This document shows, piece by piece, positions 25,209 to 35,056 of a stretch of 64,000 bases of DNA. Each line of letters opens with the position of its first letter. The first letter of the stretch is position 1. The notes beneath the pieces are model-generated. The model was given only the letters and a program-made list of their open reading frames with translations, had not been told where the DNA came from and did not search any database. The translations under genes were made by a program, and so were the position numbers. The DNA is from JASLQO01 sp002327525 (GTDB lineage Bacteria > Pseudomonadota > Gammaproteobacteria > Pseudomonadales > Azotimanducaceae), in contig JASLQO010000011.1 of the NCBI GenBank assembly GCA_030744435.1, positions 219,962 through 283,961 of the forward strand, read 5' to 3'.

Positions 25209-27689
25209 ATGCTCGAGGCCAAAACCCAGCAGGTGCTAGACAAGGCCCGGGCCGGGGAGCTGATATCGGACTCCGATGCACTATGCCTTGCAACGTGCGA
25301 GGACACCGCCGGCCTCGCCACAGTCGCCGCACACTTGCGCGATACCTGTTTTCACAACATCGTCACCTATTCACGCAAGGTGTTCATACCACTGACACAC
25401 CTGTGTCGGGATGTCTGCCACTACTGCACATTCGCCCAGGTACCACGAAAACTGAAAGCACCCTACCTCACCCTGGAGGAGGTTCTCGACATCGCCCGCG
25501 AGGGCGCCGCGATGGGCTGCAAGGAAGCCCTTTTCACACTCGGCGAAAAGCCTGAGCAGCGTTACAGGACCGCACGCGAGGCGCTCGATGAGATGGGATT
25601 CGAAACCACCCTCGACTACCTGCTGCACTGTGCGCAGGCGGTCTACAAAGAAACGGGATTATTGCCCCACGCCAACCCCGGCACCATGACACCCGGTGAG
25701 ATCGAACACATACGCGCCGTCTCACCGTCCATGGGCATCATGCTCGAATCCGTTTCCGAGCGGTTGTGCGAGAAGGGCATGCCTCACTACGGCTCGCCCG
25801 ACAAGATTCCTGTGGCGCGCCTGCAAACGCTCGAAGACGCCGGAGCCCTGAAAGTGCCCTTCACCACGGGCATCCTGATCGGCATCGGTGAGACCCGCCG
25901 CGAGCGCATCGAGAGTCTGCTGGCAATCCGGGAGATTCACGAGCGTCACGGCCACGTACAGGAAATCATCGTCCAGAATTTTCGTGCCAAGCCGGAAACC
26001 AGGATGGCGCAGGCACCCGAACCCGATCTCGATGAGTTGCTGTGGAGCATTGCCGTCACCCGACTGATCTTCGGTGCCAATATGAGCGTACAGGCTCCGC
26101 CCAACTTGAGTCCCGGTGTTTTGCCGCAAATCGTCGATGCCGGGATCAACGACTGGGGGGGCGTTTCACCGCTTACTCCTGATTTCGTGAATCCTGAAGC
26201 ACCCTGGCCGCACGTCGAGGAACTGGCACGAGCCACCCTCGATGCCGGAAAGGACCTCGAAGAACGGTTGACCATCTATCCCCACTACGTCCGCGAACTG
26301 GAAACCTGGGTGGCGAACGATCTGCACGAGTCGATTCTCAATCTGTCTGACGCAGATGGCTTTCCACGCACCGATACCTGGGCACCCGGGGAACCGGTGG
26401 CCCCCCCGCAGCGCTATCTCGATGCCATCCAGGCTCCGCCCGAGCGCATTTCAGCCGATATCGAGACGATTCTCGACAAGGCACGCTCGCCCGAACAGAG
26501 CCTCACCGAGGCCGAGATCGTGCGCCTGTTCAAGGCACGCGGGGAAGACTTCGGTGCCGTGGTGCACGCCGCCAACTCCATCCGCAAACAGGTCAATGGC
26601 GACACGGTCACCTATGTGGTCAACCGCAATATCAACTACACCAACATCTGCTATTTCAAATGCCAGTTCTGCGCCTTTTCCAAGGGCAAGCTGTCAGAAA
26701 ATCTGCGTGGACACCCATACGATCTCAGTCACGAAGAGATTCAACGGCGCACCCGCGAGGCCTGGGACCGGGGCGCCACCGAAGTGTGTATGCAAGGTGG
26801 TATTCATCCTGAGTACACCGGCCAGACCTACATCGAGATACTGCAGGCGGTGAAGGAAGCGGTGCCGGACATGCACGTGCACTCCTTCTCGCCGCTGGAA
26901 GTGTGGCAGGGCGCCGCCACCTCCAATCTCGGTCTCGAGGGCTATCTGGTGAAACTCAAGGAAGCCGGACTCGATACGCTGCCGGGAACCGCGGCCGAGA
27001 TTCTCGACGACGAGGTTCGCGAGATCATCTGCGCCGACAAGATCAATACCCAACAGTGGCTCGAGGTGATGGAGACCGCTCACGAGGTCGGTTTCAAATC
27101 CACCGCCACCATCATGTATGGACACGTAGAGCACGCCATCAACTGGGCTCGCCACCTGATTCGCATTCGAGACCTGCAGAAAAAGACGGTAGGATTCACC
27201 GAGTTCGTACCGCTGCCGTTCGTACACATGGAAGCGCCCATGTATCTCAAGGGCAAGGCACGCAAGGGCCCGACCTTTCGCGAAGCGGTACTCATGCACG
27301 CGGTGGCGCGCCTTGCACTGCACCCCTGGCTCACCAACATCCAGTCGAGCTGGGTGAAGATGGGCCATCAGGGCGTGGTTGCAACCCTCAACGCGGGCTG
27401 CAACGACCTTGGCGGCACGCTGATGAACGAGAGCATCTCGCGCGCAGCCGGCACGCTACACGGACAAGAGACCAATCCTCAGCAAATGATGGACATGATC
27501 CGCTCGGCGGGGCGCATTCCGAAACAACGTAGTACGACGTACGGCGAGGTGAGCGCCGAGCGCGTCGAGGCGGGGCTGAACGCACCCGAGATTACCGACA
27601 TTATCAATACGCCCGCAAGGCGATACGAGCGCGGCGACAAGCAAGAGCTGGTTCGCCCGGGCCTGATCGACGCGACCAACGCCGGCTAG
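25209..27689 (+). CDS. fbiC: FO synthase, fused CofG/CofH radical SAM enzyme
   Basis: 826 aa. Makes the deazaflavin FO from tyrosine and the flavin precursor 5-amino-6-ribitylaminouracil with two radical SAM centres. First cluster motif C66-R-D-V-C70-H-Y-C73 in the CofG half; second C481-Y-F-K-C485-Q-F-C488 in the CofH half. Also LPHANPGTMTPGEIEHI, GIGETRRERIESLLAIREIH and QNFRAKPETRMA in the first half, and MQGGIHPEYTGQTYIEIL, STATIMYGHVEH and TEFVPLPFVHMEAPMY in the second. The fusion is as in actinobacterial FbiC. Start at 25209 after CAGGAGATG; the frame upstream is not protein-like. Completes the F420 pathway with cofC, cofD and cofE. Confidence 0.95.
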   Translation: MLEAKTQQVLDKARAGELISDSDALCLATCEDTAGLATVAAHLRDTCFHNIVTYSRKVFIPLTHLCRDVCHYCTFAQVPRKLKAPYLTLEEVLDIAREGAAMGCKEALFTLGEKPEQRYRTAREALDEMGFETTLDYLLHCAQAVYKETGLLPHANPGTMTPGEIEHIRAVSPSMGIMLESVSERLCEKGMPHYGSPDKIPVARLQTLEDAGALKVPFTTGILIGIGETRRERIESLLAIREIHERHGHVQEIIVQNFRAKPETRMAQAPEPDLDELLWSIAVTRLIFGANMSVQAPPNLSPGVLPQIVDAGINDWGGVSPLTPDFVNPEAPWPHVEELARATLDAGKDLEERLTIYPHYVRELETWVANDLHESILNLSDADGFPRTDTWAPGEPVAPPQRYLDAIQAPPERISADIETILDKARSPEQSLTEAEIVRLFKARGEDFGAVVHAANSIRKQVNGDTVTYVVNRNINYTNICYFKCQFCAFSKGKLSENLRGHPYDLSHEEIQRRTREAWDRGATEVCMQGGIHPEYTGQTYIEILQAVKEAVPDMHVHSFSPLEVWQGAATSNLGLEGYLVKLKEAGLDTLPGTAAEILDDEVREIICADKINTQQWLEVMETAHEVGFKSTATIMYGHVEHAINWARHLIRIRDLQKKTVGFTEFVPLPFVHMEAPMYLKGKARKGPTFREAVLMHAVARLALHPWLTNIQSSWVKMGHQGVVATLNAGCNDLGGTLMNESISRAAGTLHGQETNPQQMMDMIRSAGRIPKQRSTTYGEVSAERVEAGLNAPEITDIINTPARRYERGDKQELVRPGLIDATNAG

Positions 27690-27699
27690 GAGCTCTTTC

Positions 27700-27825
27700 A
27701 TCCGTAACTTCGGCCGTCTGCACCTCGGCGAGATCAGCGGACTGAACACTTCTCTCACCGTGTTCGCGAGTGCCGTGGGCCCGATGGTGTTCAGTCTCGG
27801 CAACGACTGCTTCGATACCTATTAG
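27700..27825 (+). pseudogene. C-terminal fragment of an MFS transporter
   Basis: 42 codons reading NFGRLHLGEISGLNTSLTVF and ASAVGPMVFSLGNDC, then TAG. This resembles the loop 8-9 to TM10-11 region of major facilitator proteins (FGRRxLGxIxG...ASAxGP). No start or remaining domain is present. The following bases up to 27960 hold no gene; a few codons after the stop still look membrane-like. Confidence 0.6.
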
Positions 27826-27988
27826 GCTGCAGCATACGCCTGTATGGCCGGCTGACGGCTCTGTTGGTAGCGGCCGTTCTGATACCCAGCGCTAGAGAGG
27901 GGACATCCCGTACACCGAAGGGCTGGCCTTCCGGTCCCAGTTACGCTCTCATTGGGTTGTTGAAACAAAAGAAACAAGGGAGACACCA

Positions 27989-28822
27989 ATGTACCGTGAA
28001 ATTCTCTACGACGTGCAGAATCCGGTGGCCGTCATCACCATGAATCGTCCCGAAGCACTCAATGCCCTCACTGGCCGCATGATGGCAGAGATGCGACACG
28101 CGCTCGCCGCCGCCGAAGCCGATCCGGCCGTCGTGGGTATCGTCCTGACGGGCGCGGGCCGCGGCTTCTGCGCAGGCGCCGACATGGCCGGACTCAACGC
28201 CACGGCTTCGGGCGAAGACGGGGCCAGGGAAGACATGTCCGATCTGAAGGCGAACCCGGGCAATCCTGACATGGGACCCAACTTCGAGGTTACCTATTCT
28301 TACCTGTTGTCCATTTCCAAACCCCTGATCGCGGCAGTCAACGGACCCTGTGCCGGTCTCGGCTTCGTTTATGCCAGTTTGGCCGACATGCGCTTCGTCG
28401 AGCGGCAGGCAAAACTCACCACTGCCTTTTCACAACGCGGTCTCATCGCGGAACACGGCTCCAGCTGGATTCTGCCGCGCGTGCTGGGACCCGGACGGGC
28501 ATTGGATCTTCTCTGGAGCGCCCGCAAGTTTCTGGGCGAAGAGGCAATGGAGATCGGTTGGGCGGACCGCCTGGTCGATGAAGGAGAAGCCCTGCAGGCG
28601 GCCACAAACTACATCAAACTACTGGCTGAGACGGCTTCGCCGATATCTCTGAAGGTGATCAAGGCACAGGTCTACCGTCATCTCAACATGGAGCTTGGTG
28701 ACGCCATGCGAGAGACCAACGAGTGGATGGCAGAGTCGCTCGTGCGTGATGACTTCAAGGAAGGCGTGCGCTCCTTCATGGAAAAACGACCGCCAGAGTT
28801 CAAACGCGTGGGATCCGAGTAA
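27989..28822 (+). CDS. Enoyl-CoA hydratase/isomerase family protein
   Basis: 277-aa crotonase-fold enzyme. Seen: VAVITMNRPEALNALTGRMM, GAGRGFCAGADM (first oxyanion-hole element), KPLIAAVNGPCAGLGFVYAS (second), FSQRGLIAEHGSSWILPRVL with Glu and Ser in the catalytic region. Acts on acyl-CoA thioesters, probably hydrating or isomerising a double bond. AAGGGAGACACC precedes the ATG at 27989. It stands alone; downstream is a convergent gene. Substrate unknown. Confidence 0.88.
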   Translation: MYREILYDVQNPVAVITMNRPEALNALTGRMMAEMRHALAAAEADPAVVGIVLTGAGRGFCAGADMAGLNATASGEDGAREDMSDLKANPGNPDMGPNFEVTYSYLLSISKPLIAAVNGPCAGLGFVYASLADMRFVERQAKLTTAFSQRGLIAEHGSSWILPRVLGPGRALDLLWSARKFLGEEAMEIGWADRLVDEGEALQAATNYIKLLAETASPISLKVIKAQVYRHLNMELGDAMRETNEWMAESLVRDDFKEGVRSFMEKRPPEFKRVGSE

Positions 28823-28839
28823 CCGCTCTCCAGGCAACG

Positions 28840-30148
28840 TCAGCCCGGCAGTGTCCAGGGCCGTCGGTAGTCAGGACGCAACAACGCGTTGGCGTCGCGG
28901 TTTCCGCGCAAACGTGACGCTTGAGCGTCCCACTCAAGCGTCTCTCCCGTGCGCAGTGCGATGTTACCGAGGTGGGCACACCGCCGCGAGGCTGGCCGTT
29001 TGCAGATCACAACGCGGAGTCGCGCGCGTGCGCATGCACTCGATGAAATTCTCCGTGTGCTGATCGAGCCCGCGGGCCTCCGGACGTGCCGTACGGCGCG
29101 GCACGGCCTGCAGTTTGTAGTGGCGTGCTCCGTCGCGGCCCGGTTCACTTTCCGGGAATAGCTCCCAACCGGCACGATCCACCACCAGCGTGCCGTTATT
29201 ACCGATGAATGCAATGCCGTGGCTGCGCTGGAAAGGACCGAGTCCGATACCCACAGCATGCTCCCAAATCATCGAGAAACCATCGAACTCGTAGATCGCC
29301 TGCTGCGTGTCTGGAGTTTCCATGGCACTTTCCGGATACGCGAAATTGCCACCGGATGACATCACGCGACGCGGAAAGTCCGCCTTCATACCCCACACCA
29401 CGATGTCGATCAGGTGCACGCCCCAATCCGTCATGAGACCACCCGCGTAATCCCAGAACCAACGAAAGGTGAAGTGGAAGCGGTTTGGATTGAAGGGCCG
29501 CTCCGGCGCCGGTCCCAGCCACATATCGTAGTCCACACCTTCCGGTACCGACGTATCGGGCTTTCGCGGGATGTTCTTCAACCAGTCCATATACGCCCAG
29601 GCGCGTACCGCGCGTATCTCTCCGAGGCTCCCCGAGTGCACGTAGTCCATGGCATCACACCAGTGGGCACCGCTGCGCTGCCACTGTCCCACCTGCACCA
29701 CGGTCGCATACCTTTCTGCTGCAACTATCATGCGCGTGCACTCATCGATGCTGTTGGCGAGTGGTTTCTCCACGTAGACGTCTTTACCGGCTTCCGCCGC
29801 ATGCACCATCTGCAGGCAGTGCCAATGGTCCGGGGTGCCGATGATAACCGCGTCGATATCTCTGTCATCCAGCAGCGCACGATAGTCACCGTACAGGCGC
29901 GGGGCATTGCCTCCCGCGCTGACCACATCCGCCGCGCGGCGTTCGAGCACGTTCACATCCACGTCACAAAGCGCCACTGCGCGCGTACCGGGCACCTTCA
30001 CCATGGAGGCGAGGTCCGAAAAACCCATGCCATTGCATCCGATCACGCCGATGTTGATGGTGTCGCTGGGCGCAGCATGTGTGTTTGCAAATGGTGCGAG
30101 GACAGCAGCGCCACCCGCTTTCAGTATCGCTCTGCGATTGATGGACAT
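28840..30148 (-). pseudogene. Gfo/Idh/MocA oxidoreductase with Tat signal, C-terminal frameshift
   Basis: The main frame (30148 to 28964) starts MSINRRAILKAGGAAVLAPF, a twin-arginine signal, then a Rossmann part (IGVIGCNGMGFSDLASMV) and the GFO domain with VYVEKPLANSIDE (Lys of EKP), WLGPAPERPFNPNRFHFTFR and GGLMTDWGVHLIDIV. At about 28985 the text breaks off (LAAVCPPR stop), while one frame over it goes on as CAHLGNIALRTGETLEWDAQ, ANALLRPDYRRPWTLPG, stop 28840, exactly the family's C-terminus. So a single-base indel removes the last 45 residues. This could be real or a sequence error; the rest looks functional. Predicted exported NAD(P)-dependent sugar/glycoside oxidoreductase. Confidence 0.85.
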
Positions 30149-30196
30149 ATCCCCTCCTTAGTACTTAGTCTACCGAAAGCCGGCCAGGGGAGTACG

Positions 30197-30460
30197 ATGG
30201 CAATTCTCGAATGCTGGAAGTCGGTCATGGCCACACTCGAAGACGCGATCACCCACCTCACCAATGGCGATTGGGAGGCTGCTCATGCGCTCGTACAGTC
30301 GGACTCCTCGACGCAGGCTTGCTGGGCACATGCCATCGTGCACCTCATGGAAGGAGACACGGGCAATGCGGGCTATTGGTACCGCCGCGCCGGGCGCACG
30401 GCGCGCGGTACGAGCGAGATTGCGTCCGAGATCGAAGCACTCACGCGCGCACTCAGTTGA
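30197..30460 (+). CDS. Small conserved hypothetical protein
   Basis: 87 aa from ATG 30197, or 77 aa from ATG 30227 (MATLEDAITHLTNGDWEAAH). The text HAIVHLMEGDTGNAGYWYRR is a phrase found in a family of short bacterial proteins of unknown role with a TPR-like helical hairpin. No signal peptide or membrane segment. The stop overlaps the convergent broken gene by 8 bases. Confidence 0.6.
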   Translation: MAILECWKSVMATLEDAITHLTNGDWEAAHALVQSDSSTQACWAHAIVHLMEGDTGNAGYWYRRAGRTARGTSEIASEIEALTRALS

Positions 30461-30797
30461 AGCGCTCGAGAAAGGTTTGTAGCGGGACAGGGTCGTCATC
30501 CTCCTCACCTTCTCCTAAGCACACTGGTTCTGCGCTTTCGAAAAAGTTCTCGGTAATATCCTGATCCTTCAGATCATCGAAGGCTTTCTCGTTGAATATG
30601 AGGTCACCCGCCGGATCCTTGATAATCGCCCTGTGTCAGGCTTTCGCGTCGAACAACACGTGAAATCCTGCATCCCCGCCGGTGGCGTTGATCTCGACCT
30701 TGACATCCGTTTCGTCGAATTCCTCTACCGCAATGGCCGAACCAGCCACCATTCACCCGCCGGCCAGAGCTGCGGGCGCAACCGTCGTCTTATTCAT
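30453..30797 (-). pseudogene. Small exported protein gene with two in-frame TGA codons
   Basis: A single frame from ATG 30797 (preceded by AAGGAGA) to TGA at 30453 would code for 114 residues: a signal-like MNKTTVAPAALAGG, TGA, MVAGSAIAVEEFDETDVKVE, INATGGDAGFHVLFDAKA, TGA, HRAIIKDPAGDLIFNEKAFD, then an acidic end LGEGEEDDDPVPLQTFLERF. The frame never shifts. The second TGA stands where related proteins seem to have Trp; the first is in the signal peptide. Neither is near a Cys motif, so nonsense decay is more likely than recoding. Confidence 0.6.
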
Positions 30798-30877
30798 TAC
30801 ATTGTCTCCTTGTTCCCTGCGCTACGTGAGACGCCCGCTTCTGGCAAAATCAATCGCAAGACATGGGGGAAAATCTA

Positions 30878-32032
30878 ATGGCAGCACAACCGGTACCCAG
30901 TAACAGCCCACAACCGCAGGTAGAGCCCGTCAAAGCCCTGTCGGATCAGTTGCACGCGATGACCGAAAATCTGCCAGACTGGCTACAACCATCTGCCCAG
31001 TTCGTTTCAGAAAATCCGCTCTCCGGGGCGGTCGCGATCGCACTGCTGTTCTGGCTGTTCGCCTTCCTGTTCCGCTGGGTGATTCTCGCCAATCTGGAAC
31101 ACTTCGCGTCCCGCACCAACAACCTCCTGGACAACGTGTTCTTCACCCATCTGCGACGCCCGGTGTTCACGACTATTCTGTTTTTCGGTCTGATGCTGGC
31201 GGTGAACGTCGCCCGCCTGCCCTTCGGTACGGACCTCTTCCTGAGTGCGCTTGCGTCCGTCATCGTGGTGAGTTGGATGCTAGGCGGTATGAAGCTCTCA
31301 GGTGACGTGCTCAGCTACTTCAACAACCGCCGTGACATCGAATGGGTGGAGCCGCGCACCATCCCCGCCATCGATCTGGTCATCAAACTGACCTGCATTC
31401 TCATCGGCAGCTACGCACTGCTGCTGATCTGGGGGATCAATCCCCTCGGCTGGCTGGCTTCGGCCGGCATCGTCGGCATCGCCGTCGGTTTCGCGGCCAA
31501 GGACACGCTGGCCAATCTGTTTGCCGGCTTTTTCATCGTGGCCGATGCGCCTTATAAAATCGGTGACTACATCAATCTGGATAGCGGTGAGCGTGGACAG
31601 GTGACACACATCGGCATGCGCAGCACGCGTCTGCTGACTCGCGACGATGTGGAGATAACCGTACCCAATGGCGTGATGGGAAATGCCAAGATCACCAACG
31701 AAAGTGGCGGTCGGCACCAGAAGGTCCGCATCCGCACTCGCGTGGGCGTGGCATACGGCTCAGACCTCGATCGGGTTGTCGAGGTACTCAAATCCGTTGG
31801 AGAAAGTCACGACCAGGTCTGCGCCGAACCCGAACCGCGCGTGCGTATGCGTGAATTCGCGCCATCGAGCCAGGTGTTCGAGTTACTTTGCTGGATAGAA
31901 CACCCGGAACAGCGGGGCCGGGTGCGGCACGATCTGTACCTCGCCATCGACCGGGCCTTCAGGGAGAGCGGTGTCACCATCCCGTTCCCACAGACCGACC
32001 TCCATATCCGGCAGATGCCCAGCAACGATTGA
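30878..32032 (+). CDS. mscS: Small-conductance mechanosensitive channel (MscS family)
   Basis: 384 aa. Releases solutes on osmotic downshock. Seen: N-terminal Pro/Gln-rich leader, membrane segments at about 50-70, 95-115, 120-140 and the pore-lining helix near 175-200 (GWLASAGIVGIAVGFAAKDT, LANLFAGFFIVADAPYKIGD), followed by the beta domain (VTHIGMRSTRLLTRDDVEIT, VPNGVMGNAKITN) and a cytoplasmic alpha-beta part. Start at 30878 selected for GGGGGA seven bases upstream; ATG 30863 is the alternative. A short four-helix version. Confidence 0.88.
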   Translation: MAAQPVPSNSPQPQVEPVKALSDQLHAMTENLPDWLQPSAQFVSENPLSGAVAIALLFWLFAFLFRWVILANLEHFASRTNNLLDNVFFTHLRRPVFTTILFFGLMLAVNVARLPFGTDLFLSALASVIVVSWMLGGMKLSGDVLSYFNNRRDIEWVEPRTIPAIDLVIKLTCILIGSYALLLIWGINPLGWLASAGIVGIAVGFAAKDTLANLFAGFFIVADAPYKIGDYINLDSGERGQVTHIGMRSTRLLTRDDVEITVPNGVMGNAKITNESGGRHQKVRIRTRVGVAYGSDLDRVVEVLKSVGESHDQVCAEPEPRVRMREFAPSSQVFELLCWIEHPEQRGRVRHDLYLAIDRAFRESGVTIPFPQTDLHIRQMPSND

Positions 32033-32049
32033 CGAGGAAGCCCGAATAC

Positions 32050-33399
32050 ATGACCTCTACAACGGACACCTCCTCCGCCGCCGCATCGGCGCGATCCATG
32101 CGCCGTGTTGCACTCACCGCTCTGGCTGGCACCAGTATCGAGTGGTTCGATTTCTTTCTGTACGGCACGGCAGCGGCGCTCGTCTTCCCGGCGGTGTTCT
32201 TCTCCGAGGACATGCCGCCATACGTCAGCCTGATCGCCTCGTTCAGTACGTTTGCGGTGGGTTTTCTGGCACGCCCCGTGGGCGGTGTGCTGTTCGGTCA
32301 CTTCGGCGACCGAGTTGGACGCAAATCGGCCCTCGTGACGGCGTTGCTCATGATGGGGATCGCCACCACCCTCATCGGCGCGTTACCGGACTACTCCACC
32401 ATCGGCGCCGTGGCTCCGCTGCTACTGATTCTGCTGCGTTTCACTCAAGGGCTGGCGGTCGGCGGTCAGTGGGGTGGGGCGATGCTGCTGGTGACGGAGA
32501 ATGCACCACCCGAACAACGCGGTTATTACGGAGCGTTTGCCCAGGCCGGCGCACCCGTGGGGCTGATTCTGGCGAACCTCGCGTTTCTCGCCACGACCAC
32601 GACCCTGTCCGACGACGCCTTCATGAACTGGGGCTGGCGCATCCCCTTTCTCGCGAGCGTGGTGCTGATCGGTCTCAGCCTCTATGTGCAGCTAAAGCTG
32701 GAGGACACTCCCGCCTTCCGGGAACTGCAGGCGCGCCGCGACAACCTGCCGCCCACCGGTGAAGTAGCGCCCAGCCGACCCTCACCGGTTCTGACGGTCC
32801 TGCGCGAATACCCGAGGGAAATCACGCTCGGCGCCGGAGCTTTTCTCGCAGTGCAGGTGACTTTCTACATCCTGATCACGTTTGTCATCGCCTATGGCAG
32901 CAATCCGGTGGGGCTGGGACTGTCACGTGAGACCATGCTCACCGCCGTCCTCATCTCATCCGCGGTGCAGATTCCGGTGCTGTTCATCTGCGCGAGATTC
33001 TCGGACCGGCACGGCCGTCGCGGCATCTACATGCTGGGTGCCACTTTGCTCGGCGTGTGGGCATTCTTCATCTTTCCGCTCATCGACACGGCCGAGTTCC
33101 TGTTCATCACACTGTCGGTGTCGGTGGGCCAGATATTCATCGGTATGATGTACGGGCCCCAAGCAGCGCTGCTGGCAGAACTCTTCACGACGGAAGTCCG
33201 CTATTCAGGTGCATCTCTCGGCTATCAACTCGGGGCTATTCTCGGCGGGGCCATGGCGCCCATTGTCGCCACTGCCTTACTCGCCACGTTCGACAGCACG
33301 CTCGGCATTGCCATCTATGTAGCCTTTGCCTGCGCCCTGACGCTGGCGTCAGTCTATAGCCTGAATGAGACCTACCAGGCGAACCTCGAAGCCGATTAG
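32050..33399 (+). CDS. MFS transporter of the metabolite:H+ symporter (MHS) family
   Basis: 449 aa, 12 predicted membrane helices. Seen: LAGTSIEWFDFFLYGTAAAL in TM1, ARPVGGVLFGHFGDRVGRKS (signature loop 2-3), FTQGLAVGGQWGGAMLLVTE, and SDRHGRRGIYMLGATLLGVW (repeat of the signature between TM8 and 9). This is the pattern of ProP/ShiA/KgtP-like importers of organic acids or betaines. Start ATG 32050, 17 bases after mscS; the frame upstream is not related. Confidence 0.88.
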   Translation: MTSTTDTSSAAASARSMRRVALTALAGTSIEWFDFFLYGTAAALVFPAVFFSEDMPPYVSLIASFSTFAVGFLARPVGGVLFGHFGDRVGRKSALVTALLMMGIATTLIGALPDYSTIGAVAPLLLILLRFTQGLAVGGQWGGAMLLVTENAPPEQRGYYGAFAQAGAPVGLILANLAFLATTTTLSDDAFMNWGWRIPFLASVVLIGLSLYVQLKLEDTPAFRELQARRDNLPPTGEVAPSRPSPVLTVLREYPREITLGAGAFLAVQVTFYILITFVIAYGSNPVGLGLSRETMLTAVLISSAVQIPVLFICARFSDRHGRRGIYMLGATLLGVWAFFIFPLIDTAEFLFITLSVSVGQIFIGMMYGPQAALLAELFTTEVRYSGASLGYQLGAILGGAMAPIVATALLATFDSTLGIAIYVAFACALTLASVYSLNETYQANLEAD

Positions 33400-33447
33400 A
33401 CTGGCACCGTTGCGGACTCCGGATCGTGCCTCCAGCCGGGCAGCCGC

Positions 33448-34335
33448 TCAGGTATTGGATGCCTCGAAAATGCTCTGAATGGAGGCATCGAGTGCGGCAT
33501 CGAACTCATCGTCAGACTGCTGGCTGCTCAAGCCCTCCGTCAGCGCGCGCGAGAAGCTCGCGACCATGCCATTTTGTCGTGCCAGACGTTGATTGGCCTC
33601 TTCGCGCGAGTATCCGCCAGAGAGCGCCGCCACCCGCAGCACATTGGGATGCGCAATGCAGTCGCCGTAGAGGTTGTCTTCTTCCGGCAGCGTGAGTTTC
33701 AGCATCACGTTCCGGCCTTCCGCCAGGGTATTCAGTCTGTCCAGCAACTCTGCGTGAAGCAGCGCTTCGGCCTGCGCCTTGTCCGGACAGTTGATGTCCA
33801 CCTCCGGCTCGATGATGGGTACTAATCCGTGCGTCAGTATCTGCCCGCCGACCTCAAACTGCTGGGCGACTACGGCTTCGATGCCGGCGGCGTTCGCCTG
33901 CTTGATTACGGAGCGCATCTTGGTGCCGAATACACCCTTCTCGACGGCCCGGGTCAGCAGGGCATCGAGGTTGGGCATCGGTTTCATCAGCTGTACGCCG
34001 TCGGCTTCATCAGCGAGGCCCTTGTCCACTTTGAGGAATGGCACCACGTTCTTTTCGTTCCACAGATACTCGGCACTCGGGCTACCGCCGATGTCCCGGT
34101 CCATGGTCATCTCGAACAAAATGGCACCGAGAATGCGAGCACCGTCGAAGCTGGGACTGGTGACGATGCGCCTTCGCATCTCATGCACGGCATCGAACAT
34201 CTCGGCATCGTTCGACCAGGAGTCTTCATCCACACCGTATAGCCTAAGCGCCTTCGGGGTGCTGCCACCGCTTTGATCCAGAGCCGCGATGAAGCCCTGG
34301 GCGGTTCGGATTTTCTGTAGCTGTTCTTGGCTCAC
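33448..34335 (-). CDS. fda: Fructose-bisphosphate aldolase class I
   Basis: 295 aa. Cleaves fructose-1,6-bisphosphate by Schiff-base chemistry. Seen: FIAALDQSGGSTPKALRLYG at 15-34, GVQLMKPMPNLD, GTKMRSVIK, PIIEPEVDI (catalytic Glu) and VMLKLTLPEEDNLY, whose Lys213 is the expected Schiff-base residue. The length and these segments match the metal-independent bacterial enzyme like staphylococcal Fda. It converges with the MHS gene. With glk it forms part of central sugar metabolism. Confidence 0.9.
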   Translation of the reverse strand: MSQEQLQKIRTAQGFIAALDQSGGSTPKALRLYGVDEDSWSNDAEMFDAVHEMRRRIVTSPSFDGARILGAILFEMTMDRDIGGSPSAEYLWNEKNVVPFLKVDKGLADEADGVQLMKPMPNLDALLTRAVEKGVFGTKMRSVIKQANAAGIEAVVAQQFEVGGQILTHGLVPIIEPEVDINCPDKAQAEALLHAELLDRLNTLAEGRNVMLKLTLPEEDNLYGDCIAHPNVLRVAALSGGYSREEANQRLARQNGMVASFSRALTEGLSSQQSDDEFDAALDASIQSIFEASNT

Positions 34336-34485
34336 GTTCGCTCCCTCTTACGTGGTCTGCTTTCATCCATGCCGTACGCGACGCGATTCACGGCTGTGGA
34401 ACCCTCAATTCAGGGGCCTATTATGATGGACTCGAACGCGTGTGTGGAGCGGAACAGGTCACATCACAGCCGATCAATATGTCGA

Positions 34486-34887
34486 TCAGGTTCCGATCAC
34501 CGTGACCCCGTCTGTCCCCACCGCGTGCAGGATCTTCTCCGAAGTGTTGCCGAATACCGCGCCCCGGATACCCTCGCGGGCATGCGTACCGAGACACACT
34601 ATGTCGGTACGCGTGATCTCCGCGACGCCTGTAATTGCGTGGGTAACGTGGCCTTCCTCTGAATGCAGCATCGCATAAGACACTCCCGCCTCGTCGGCCA
34701 GCGCATTGACCCGGCTGACGATATCGGCCTCGACGCTGTCCTTGAGCGCCTCATAGCCGCTCACCAGCCCCATCTCACCGGCCCAGGGTTCGAACAGCGG
34801 ATAGGCGCACACGACGTGCAACTCCTCGCCGCGCGCATGATGAGATCCGCTTCCACTGCGTCCGCCGCATGCAGGATGCCTTCCCAT
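34486..34887 (-). pseudogene. Universal stress protein (UspA-like), N-terminus lost
   Basis: The last 110 residues are a good Usp domain: EELHVVCAYPLFEPWAGEMG, DEAGVSYAMLHSEEGHV, TDIVCLGTHAREGI and GNTSEKILHAVGTDGVTVI, the last being the ATP-binding G-x9-G-like end. The start is missing: the residues before it are Arg/Ser/His-rich in this frame, while another frame gives ILHAADAVEADLIMRA. So a frameshift near 34830 and loss of the start region. Some ATP-binding residues of the N-terminus are gone. Confidence 0.65.
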
Positions 34888-35056
34888 GCACGGGGGTTCC
34901 AGATCGCCGCCATCTCGAGGCGCAGATTCCGCCGCCTGAAATATGTATGTCTTCAGTTCCTGCCGATACGAAGATCAGTGACATCTTCGTAAACCACTTG
35001 AACCACGTGGACGGACGAGTTTCCCGCTCCCGGGTTAGCCGCTTCGGATACTACCT

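Noticed and set aside
30453..30797. Selenocysteine recoding of the two TGA codons in the small exported protein
   Set aside because: Neither TGA lies at a Cys or redox motif and no suitable hairpin was seen after them; nonsense decay fits better.
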